Below, one piece after another: positions 1 to 5,021 of a stretch of 8,371 nucleotides of DNA. Within the stretch, counting starts at the first letter, position 1; every line of letters begins with the position of its first letter. The notes below the pieces were generated by a model that saw only the letters and a list, made by a program, of their open reading frames with translations, had not been told where the DNA came from and did no database searches. The DNA is from JAWLBW01 sp041687475 (GTDB lineage Bacteria; J088; JAWLBW01): assembly GCA_041687475.1 (NCBI GenBank), contig JAWLBW010000208.1:1-8371 (forward strand). The letters run 5' to 3'. A program made the translations under genes and the position numbers.

Positions 1-555
1 TCGAAAAGTCTCTGGGACAATATTTTCCGTCGCCGCGCCGAACAGTCCGACATCACAAGGGTGCTTGCCAAAGTACCGATCTTCCAGGACCTGCGCGCGC
101 AGGAGCTGGCCCAGGTCGGCAATCTGGTGCATATTCGCACCTACAGCCCCGACGAAGTCATCTTCATGGAAGGCCAACCCGGTACCGGTATGTACATTCT
201 GCTTTCGGGCAATGTACAGATCGCGCTCAACTACAAGCGCGAGGCCCAGATAAACCTGGCCACCCTGCGGGCGGGCGACTTCTTCGGCGAACTGTCGCTG
301 CTCGACGAGAGCCCGCGTAGCGCCACGGCCGTGGCGCAGGGCACGACCGAGCTGGCCGGCTTCTTTCGCTCCGATCTCATGGATCTGGTGGAAAAGAGCC
401 CATCGCTCGGCGTCAAAATCGTGCTTGCCCTGGCCGAAGTGCTGGGCGAACGGTTGCGTTCGACCAACAAGGAGCTGCGTCACCTGCGCGAGCGTGTTTC
501 TTCGCTGGAACCCCGCAACGACGGCTCCGAAACCGATCCCTTTCTTAAACGCTGA
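1..555 (+). CDS. Stand-alone cyclic-nucleotide-binding domain protein (5' end outside window)
   Basis: The frame is open from base 1. A GTG at 61 could start it, but the 20 codons before it (SKSLWDNIFRRRAEQSDITR) read as protein, with a Trp/Phe/Arg-rich patch of the kind I recall at the N-terminus of related proteins. I therefore treat the gene as continuing past the left edge, probably by only a few codons. The domain is a Crp/Fnr-type cNMP-binding beta-roll: 'GTGMYILLSGNVQI' is the central strand pair, and 'FFGELSLLDESPRSATAVA' is the phosphate-binding cassette with its Glu and Arg. A helix and a charged, probably coiled-coil tail follow (ERLRSTNKELRHLRERVSSLE). There is no helix-turn-helix, so it is probably not a transcription factor but a regulatory or membrane-associated sensor. 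Stop TGA lies 14 bp before the transporter gene, so the two are probably co-transcribed. Which nucleotide it binds, if any, cannot be told. Confidence 0.85.
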   Translation, partial: SKSLWDNIFRRRAEQSDITRVLAKVPIFQDLRAQELAQVGNLVHIRTYSPDEVIFMEGQPGTGMYILLSGNVQIALNYKREAQINLATLRAGDFFGELSLLDESPRSATAVAQGTTELAGFFRSDLMDLVEKSPSLGVKIVLALAEVLGERLRSTNKELRHLRERVSSLEPRNDGSETDPFLKR

Positions 556-569
556 CCCGTACGCAGCCC

Positions 570-1640
570 ATGAATCAACGCAGCACCTGGCTTCTCTGGT
601 TGAAGATTTTCGGCGTGCTCGGCATGCTTGCGGCCGGCTTCGCATTTCTTGCGACCATCAAGGTCATTTTCATTCCCCTGCTTCTGGCGGTGGTCTTGAA
701 CGTGCTGCTGGCGCCGCTGGTGGCGAATCTCGAGCGACGGGGCGCCGGTCGCAGCCGCAGCGTGGCCATCGTGTTCGGCCTGTTCATGCTGGTGCTCAGC
801 GGCCTGGGCGTGGGGCTCGCCGAACTGGCCGGTTCGGAAATCGACGCGGTCAAGCAGAAGTGGCCCGAGGCGCGCGCCCGCATGGTCGGCCTGCTCGAAA
901 GCACGCAGAACGTCATTAACGAACGCGTGCCCGAAGACAAGCGCGTCGATCTGACCGAAGTCATTCCCCAGCGCATCGACGCCGAAGCGAACAAGCTCAT
1001 GGCCGAGCTGCCGCACATCGTCAGCGAAGGGGTCATCGGCATCGCCCTCATCTTCGTGTTCAGCTTCTTTCTGCTGCGCGACGGCCGTTCGCTCAAGAAG
1101 GCCATCGTGGCGGCGGTGCCCAACCGCTACTTCGAGATGACGCTGAGCATTCTGTACCGCGTGAACCAGCAGGTCTCGAACTACCTGCGCGGGTTGACCT
1201 TCCAGGCCATTGCCGACACGGTGGTCGCCACGCTGCTGTGCTTCGCGCTGGGCATTCCGAACGCCCTGCTGGTCGGTCTCATCGTGGGCTCGACCACGGT
1301 CATGCCGGTGGTCGGCCTCGTCATCAGCGGCGTGCTCGGGCCCCTCATCGCCATTTTCGGGGGAAGCGGCGACCCGCTCACGCTGACCCTGGCCGTCATT
1401 GCCATCATCGGCGTTACCCACCTCATCGACAACCTGATGGTGGCCCCGCTCATCATGGGCCACAGCGTTCACATGCACCCCATTCTGGTCATCGTGAGCC
1501 TCGTGCTTGCCGGCAAATTCTTCGGCATGCTCGGCATCGTGCTGGCCATTCCCACCGTGAGCGTACTCATGGTGCTCGTGCAGGAAGGCTACCGGGGCAT
1601 CAAGAGCAACGAGTACTACCTGAAGACCGTTCCACGGTAA
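570..1640 (+). CDS. AI-2E / PerM family transporter
   Basis: This 356-residue polytopic membrane protein has the AI-2E transporter family layout (UPF0118/PerM, Pfam AI-2E_transport). Membrane segments lie at about residues 8-29, 30-48, 64-84, 148-168, 208-228, 230-258, 270-295 and 304-336, with a soluble loop at about 85-147 after the third. Family signatures are the 'IPLLLAVVLNVLLAPLV' hairpin, 'VPNRYFE...ILYRVNQQVSNYLRG' before the second half, the 'STTVMPVVGLVISGVLGPLIAI' re-entrant region and 'HLIDNLMVAPLIMG' near the end. Length is normal for the family. Known members export autoinducer-2 or act as Na+(Li+)/H+ antiporters, and most have no known substrate, so no substrate is assigned. 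The ATG at 570 is the first in frame; no clear Shine-Dalgarno sequence precedes it, which fits translational coupling to the upstream cNMP-binding gene. A long open frame on the opposite strand (480-1868) is a shadow. Confidence 0.93.
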   Translation: MNQRSTWLLWLKIFGVLGMLAAGFAFLATIKVIFIPLLLAVVLNVLLAPLVANLERRGAGRSRSVAIVFGLFMLVLSGLGVGLAELAGSEIDAVKQKWPEARARMVGLLESTQNVINERVPEDKRVDLTEVIPQRIDAEANKLMAELPHIVSEGVIGIALIFVFSFFLLRDGRSLKKAIVAAVPNRYFEMTLSILYRVNQQVSNYLRGLTFQAIADTVVATLLCFALGIPNALLVGLIVGSTTVMPVVGLVISGVLGPLIAIFGGSGDPLTLTLAVIAIIGVTHLIDNLMVAPLIMGHSVHMHPILVIVSLVLAGKFFGMLGIVLAIPTVSVLMVLVQEGYRGIKSNEYYLKTVPR

Positions 1641-1641
1641 G

Positions 1642-1680
1642 CACGGTTGCGCGGGGTCGTCAGAGTAACCCCCGACCGTG
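1642..1680 (+). terminator. Stem-loop just after the transporter gene (possible terminator)
   Basis: Two nested stems start 1 bp after the transporter stop: CACGGT (1642-1647) with ACCGTG (1675-1680), and CGGGG (1652-1656) with CCCCG (1670-1674), with a 13-nt loop and a 4-nt bulge. No T run follows, so a canonical intrinsic terminator is not shown. The right half belongs to the repeated block described next. Confidence 0.3.
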
Positions 1681-1790
1681 AACCCGCTTGACGCACTTGC
1701 CCCCTGAAAGGGGGCCGCGGGGATGCTTCGGCCACATGAGCTGTGGTGCCGCTGAAATAAGTACAGTGACGCCCGGGCTTCGCGAACACT

Positions 1791-1949
1791 ACACGGAGAC
1801 GCAGAGGCACCGAGCTTTGTGCTAGGCTGCTTTGCTGGTAAAGAGCTACTTGGGCTTGTGTGCCGCACCTCACCCAGAAGGCTGACAAGACTGCAGGTAG
1901 CAACCTGCCCTTTCCTGCAGGCGCCCTCTGCGTCTCGGCGCCTCCGTGT
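1791..1949. repeat. Short element with 24-bp imperfect inverted arms, copy A
   Basis: The left arm (1791-1814, beginning acacggagacgcagag) and the right arm (1926-1949, ctctgcgtctcggcgcctcc...) match as inverted repeats at 19 of 24 positions by my count. The arms have a rough 6-bp periodicity of the ctctgtg/cctctg type, which I recall as a common intergenic repeat motif in environmental bacterial genomes, sometimes flanking very small genes. The 111-bp interior here has no convincing reading frame. It may be a non-autonomous element or its remnant. Confidence 0.6.
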
Positions 1950-1963
1950 ATCCCTGCGGCGGT

Positions 1964-2027
1964 CAGACCTGCAGACCTGCAGACTGTCAGACTGTCAGAC
2001 TGTCGGACCAGCAGACCTGAACGGCTG
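1964..2027. repeat. Degenerate 8-bp tandem repeats, copy A
   Basis: The units read cleanly in an 8-bp register: cagacctg, cagacctg, cagactgt, cagactgt, cagactgt, cggaccag, cagacctg, aacggctg. The first seven are close to one consensus, CAGACYKG/T; the eighth is divergent but conserved in the other copy. The equivalent run after protease B has two fewer units, so the array has changed length since duplication. Confidence 0.85.
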
Positions 2028-2078
2028 ACCGGTAACTCGCGCCCGGCTCGACGGCGCGACTCGATACGGAATTCATGC

Positions 2079-3968
2079 TCAGTTCCGCGATGAAAAGCGG
2101 CGCAGGAACATCGCGAAGATGCCTGCCAGAAGCGCCGCCGGTAGGCCGGGGCTCGCGGTGCGGCAGCCGCTTTCTTCGACCGGGTCGTATACGGCGAGGT
2201 AGAAGGTCTGGTCGGTCGTGCCGCCGCAGTTCGTCACGCGCACGCTTACGCGTACCTCACTGCTCTTGAATCCGGCGGGCACCTTCCACGTCAGATGGCC
2301 GGTTTCCGGGTCGATTTCCATGGTGTTCGGGCCTTCGGCCAGCTTCCACTCGGCAAGGCCGGCTTCGGCTTCAAGACTGGGGGCGTACTTCCACTTCACG
2401 CCGCGAACTGCGCCTTCCTTCGGCCTCGTGGCAATGCGGGGCGCCGGCTGGGGCGCGCTGTCATCGACAAGGATGGATAGCCGGGCTTTTTCGCGCAGCG
2501 AACCCGTGCGTACCGTCCACTGAAAATCGGCGTTGCCGCTCCAGGGTAGCATGTCGGTGGTGTCGCGGCTCGAGATCGACGTGTCGGCGCCCAGACAATG
2601 GCCTGCCCGCATGTACGATTCGGCATACTCAAGCGAATACCCGCCGTCGGGCTGCACAAGCGTGAGCCCATAGTGCTTGGAACGTGAAGCACAGGCGCCC
2701 GCATCGGGCTCGGTCTGCCCCGGCCCCGGCTGGCACCCCTTATCGTTGGGTAAATTGGGGTTTCCGTTCGACCTTTCATCTACGTGCCAGATGCAGACAA
2801 GGTCGCCGGGTAAATCGCTGTCGAAGCCGAGGCGCGCGCGGTATTCCACCAGAAAATAGTCCCAACTTTCGGCGGCGTTGGGGGTAACCTTGAAGGCTTC
2901 GCCACCCGTAACCAGGGGTTTGACCTCGCGGTTGCAGATGTTCCCGGTTACCTCGCGGGGGTATAGCCAACCGAGTTCGGCCCGCGACCACGCCGACATT
3001 TCGTTGGGGTCGGTGCCCGGGTCGCTGCCGCTCCAGCCGTAGTCGCAGGAGCGAATACCGTGGCCCATCAGGTCCCAACAGCCGACGCCGTTGCCCAGGT
3101 CGGCGTAAAGATCGGGAAGGCCGAGTATGTGGCCGAATTCGTGCGCCCAGACACCCATGGCCGAGAGGCCGTCGGGCGAAGCCGCGGAAAGTTGCGGCCC
3201 GACCAGGTAGCGAACCCTATGCCCATCGATGAAATTGGCGTGCTGTTGCGACCAGATGTCTTTGGTAGAGCATTCTAAGACGTCGTAAATGGATGTCTGT
3301 TCGGCGCCTGCACCGGCGTGGACCACGAAAATGCCTTCCGGCATATCATCGCCGTCATTGTCGTAATCCATCAGGTCGACACCGCTCTCAATAGCTTTGC
3401 CGAGCGCGAAACGGACGAGCTCCCAGGCTCCGCTGTTTATCCCGGCGGCGCCAAGCCCGAGGCCGTAGCAACCGTTATCGGTCTCGTAGCCGTTTTCCAA
3501 TGCGTATGATACGTAATGGTCATAGCTCTGCGGCGCCTTGAGCCAGCCGATGGTCGTGGGTTCGTCGAAGGTCAGCAGGCCGCCGCTCATGCGGGCGTAC
3601 ATATCGGCCATGGTGTCCCAGGCATAAAGGTAGTTGCCCTCGAAGCCTTCATGACGACCGAAAAGCATGTCTTCAAAGTAGGCAGGCTCGACGACGGCCG
3701 GCTTGTCTTCAAACTCGACCAGCAGCAGAAGAACCTTCCACGGCTTATCCCACGCACTGACGGTCGGCAATTCGGCCATGGGGCGGAGGTCGGCTCCGTG
3801 CAGCAGGTGGTCGAAGGAGTCGGTTCGCGGGCGCCAGTCGCGCTCGGCCGAAGGAGGCGGGCCAGCGGCGCCGACCGGGCGTACGTCGAGGCTGAGCCCA
3901 CCGAAAAGCGCCAGCACAACAAGCGTGGAAACGACCCATCTACGGGGAAGGCGAAAAATGCCCGACAT
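2079..3968 (-). CDS. Secreted M6 family zinc metalloprotease, copy A
   Basis: This 629-residue protein resembles the M6 (immune inhibitor A-like) metalloproteases. It starts with a signal peptide (basic 'FRLPRRW', hydrophobic core at about 11-26, likely cleavage near 'VGAAG', 32-36). The catalytic domain carries 'DYDNDGDDMPEGIFVVHAGAGAEQT' (about 201-225, acidic, a likely metal site), the zinc motif HEFGHILGLPD (276-286; His276, Glu277, His280), and 'CWDLMG' (297-302) as a probable Met-turn. Residues about 505-595 look like a putative Ig (He_PIG-type) domain ('GPNTMEIDPETGHLTWKVP'). The tail is 'ESGC' (Cys602), a hydrophobic stretch and 'FLRRFSSRN', like Synergist-CTERM/MYXO-CTERM sorting tails, so the protein is probably processed and anchored at the surface. 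Start ATG 3966-3968 has a good ribosome site (GAGGAGAGA, 3974-3982). It is a close paralogue of the gene at 5022-6950. Substrate unknown. Confidence 0.93.
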   Translation of the reverse strand: MSGIFRLPRRWVVSTLVVLALFGGLSLDVRPVGAAGPPPSAERDWRPRTDSFDHLLHGADLRPMAELPTVSAWDKPWKVLLLLVEFEDKPAVVEPAYFEDMLFGRHEGFEGNYLYAWDTMADMYARMSGGLLTFDEPTTIGWLKAPQSYDHYVSYALENGYETDNGCYGLGLGAAGINSGAWELVRFALGKAIESGVDLMDYDNDGDDMPEGIFVVHAGAGAEQTSIYDVLECSTKDIWSQQHANFIDGHRVRYLVGPQLSAASPDGLSAMGVWAHEFGHILGLPDLYADLGNGVGCWDLMGHGIRSCDYGWSGSDPGTDPNEMSAWSRAELGWLYPREVTGNICNREVKPLVTGGEAFKVTPNAAESWDYFLVEYRARLGFDSDLPGDLVCIWHVDERSNGNPNLPNDKGCQPGPGQTEPDAGACASRSKHYGLTLVQPDGGYSLEYAESYMRAGHCLGADTSISSRDTTDMLPWSGNADFQWTVRTGSLREKARLSILVDDSAPQPAPRIATRPKEGAVRGVKWKYAPSLEAEAGLAEWKLAEGPNTMEIDPETGHLTWKVPAGFKSSEVRVSVRVTNCGGTTDQTFYLAVYDPVEESGCRTASPGLPAALLAGIFAMFLRRFSSRN

Positions 3969-4067
3969 CTAAGTCTCTCCTCGGTCGACGCCGACTCTGC
4001 TCACCCTTTCATTCCAGAGGAACTCGGCATCGGCGTCCACTTACCCTGCGATATTGCGGGGAGTGTA

Positions 4068-4086
4068 CCGCATTATACCAGTGCGG
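4068..4086 (-). promoter_or_regulatory. Extended -10 promoter with overlapping inverted repeat, for protease A
   Basis: On the minus strand TGGTATAAT (4080 down to 4072) is a perfect extended -10 box (TGn + TATAAT). No good -35 hexamer sits 16-18 bp upstream, as is usual for extended -10 promoters. Transcription would start near 4065, giving a leader of about 97 nt before the protease A ATG. An inverted repeat, ccgca (4068-4072), 9 bp, tgcgg (4082-4086), straddles the box and could be an operator or simply a hairpin. The remaining sequence at 3969-4148 shows no gene. Confidence 0.55.
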
Positions 4087-4148
4087 AAGGCGATACGCCT
4101 GCCTGTCGTGCTGCAGGGGTACATGGGGGGTCGGCGGACGGCGGGAAT

Positions 4149-4193
4149 AACCCCCGAACGTGTATCCGCTTACCGCACTTGCCCCCTGAAAGG
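4149..4193. repeat. Composite repeat block, copy B, left fragment
   Basis: This segment, 'aacccccgaacgtgtatccgctt...gcacttgccccctgaaagg', aligns closely with 1669-1711 of copy A. Similarity stops right after 'cctgaaagg' (4185-4193), where copy A would continue with the second half of its CCCCC-tgaaa-GGGGG hairpin. It resumes at the second 'cctgaaagg' (4579-4587), so copy B is interrupted by the intervening element. Confidence 0.7.
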
Positions 4194-4578
4194 CTAAGGA
4201 TCCTACACATCTTCAGTCCCGGAGGGACGACTCAGTTGTAGCCCAGGACGTAAGTGCTGGGTATCAGAACGAAAATGCAAATGAACCCCGAAGGGGTGAC
4301 TTTTCTTTGCCCGGGGTGATAACCCCGGGGTCTTCATACGACCGACTGCAATAACGAGGGTCAATTTTTATGCCGGGAGACCACCAAAACGGCCCAGGGT
4401 TACACACGGGGAAATCATGAGCCACCCCTCCGGGGTTCCCAGGGCCTTTTCCCACGTAGGCCCAGGACTTACGTCCTGGGCTTAGCATAAGCCGGCCCTC
4501 CGGGCCTCAGCACTTAATCCGGAAACCAGTCATCAGAGTCGACGCAGGGCATTGCCTGAAAATGTGCTCAATGATCAG
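4194..4578. mobile_element. Hairpin-rich inserted element interrupting repeat block B
   Basis: The segment is 385 bp and is flanked on both sides by CCTGAAAGG. It contains at least seven hairpins: GTCCC-gga-GGGAC (4216-4228); CCCAG...CTGGG (4242-4261, one inner mismatch); ACCCC-gaa-GGGGT (4285-4297); CCCGGGGT-gata-ACCCCGGG (4310-4329); ACCCC-tcc-GGGGT (4424-4436); GCCCAGGAC-ttac-GTCCTGGGC (4460-4481); GGCCC-tcc-GGGCC (4494-4506). The two left-end hairpins mirror the two right-end ones in type (gga/tcc triloop next to a CCCAGGAC-type stem), giving an overall palindromic plan like a REP doublet. I recall similar CCCAGGACxTAxGTCCTGGG modules in planctomycetes and other environmental bacteria. 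No transposase is encoded. Exact ends are uncertain: hairpins cover 4216-4506, and 4507-4578 may be older flank. The 74-codon minus-strand frame (4264-4488) simply reads through the hairpins. Confidence 0.6.
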
Positions 4579-4659
4579 CCTGAAAGGGGGCCTCGGGGAT
4601 GCTTCGACTACAGACCGGTCGTCAGCCGCCACAGCGACGCCCGCGCTTCGCTGAACACT

Positions 4660-4789
4660 ACACGGAGACGCAAAGGCACAGAGATTTGCTGCCGGGGAAT
4701 GGTATCGCGCCTTACCGCAGAAGGCTCACAAGGTGGCCGAGAAGCAACCCTTTCCTGCAGGTGCCCTCTGCGTCTCGGCGCCTCCGTGT
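4660..4789. repeat. Short element with 24-bp imperfect inverted arms, copy B
   Basis: The left arm is 4660-4683 and the right arm 4766-4789; they match as inverted repeats at 19 of 24 positions. The right arm is identical, base for base, to the right arm of copy A, while the interior is 82 bp against 111 bp and clearly diverged. Conservation of the arms over the interior fits an element whose ends mattered, or gene conversion. Confidence 0.6.
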
Positions 4790-4803
4790 ATCCCAGCGGC
4801 GGT

Positions 4804-4851
4804 CAGACCCGCAGACCTGCAGACTGTCAGACCAAGAGACCTGAACGGCTG
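4804..4851. repeat. Degenerate 8-bp tandem repeats, copy B
   Basis: Units: cagacccg, cagacctg, cagactgt, cagaccaa, gagacctg, aacggctg. Same register and same terminal unit as copy A, but six units instead of eight, so two have been lost here or gained in copy A. Confidence 0.8.
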
Positions 4852-4886
4852 ACCGGTAACTCGCACCCGGCTCGACCGCACGCGCG

Positions 4887-5020
4887 CGACTCGATACGGA
4901 ATCTGGAGGATGTACGCGTTGAATGGCGGCGCGGCGCGTACCGAAGACGCTCCCCCTCGCCCCTTCACCCCATCTCCCGCTCGACGGTCTACCGGTCGAC
5001 CGTTCACGACTCGATACGGA
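4887..5020. repeat. 14-bp direct repeats bracketing about 106 bp unique to copy B
   Basis: 'cgactcgatacgga' occurs at 4887-4900 and again at 5007-5020, just before the protease B stop. Copy A has it once (2057-2070). The repeat period is 120 bp. The segment between contains 'gaatggcggcgcgg', faintly like the protease 3' end ('gaacggcggcgcagg'), so it may be a decayed partial copy of that end; this is weak. It also holds a GC-rich near-palindrome (ggtctaccggtcgacc, about 4986-5001). Confidence 0.6.
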
Positions 5021-5021
5021 G

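Larger units (their letters stand above)
1651..2078. repeat. Composite intergenic repeat block, copy A
   Basis: This 428-bp gene-free stretch separates the convergent transporter and protease A genes. Recognisable blocks recur, in the same order, after protease B: (i) 1669-1711, 'aacccccga...cgtg...ccgctt...gcacttgccccctgaaag'; (ii) a hairpin GCCCCC-tgaaa-GGGGGC (1699-1715), then 'ggggatgcttcg'; (iii) an element with inverted arms, 1791-1949; (iv) octamer repeats, 1964-2027; (v) 'accggtaactcgc..cccggctcga' and 'cgactcgatacgga' (2057-2070), ending 8 bp before the protease stop. Short open frames across it are confined to the repeat words and are not credible genes. What the block does is unknown. 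Confidence 0.8.
4579..5021. repeat. Composite repeat block, copy B, right part
   Basis: The second half of the block resumes with 'cctgaaagggggcctcggggatgcttcg' and then follows copy A: 'gacgccc.cgcttcg.tgaacactacacgg', the inverted-arm element (4660-4789), the octamer run (4804-4851), 'accggtaactcgc' and 'cgactcgatacgga'. It differs in having a shorter element interior, fewer octamers and about 120 extra bp just before the protease B stop. No credible gene is present. Confidence 0.75.

Noticed and set aside
480..1868. 462-codon open frame on the minus strand opposite the cNMP-binding and transporter genes
   Set aside because: Its product is dominated by His, Asp, Glu, Ala and Gln with no domain. 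It is the mirror frame of the GC-rich transporter gene, which has clear family signatures.
1964..2027. CRISPR array
   Set aside because: The units are 8 bp, contiguous and without spacers.
1819..2028. 69-codon plus-strand frame sharing 'PSASRRLRVS.RRSD.QTCRLSD' with frames at 4599-4844
   Set aside because: The shared peptide is translation of the inverted arm and octamer repeats. The frames differ in length and start, and neither has a ribosome site.
4264..4488. 74-codon minus-strand frame spanning the hairpin element
   Set aside because: It reads straight through the palindromes, shows no GC third-position bias and has no plausible ribosome site. Rejected as a gene, though presence in every intact copy of the element would reopen the question.
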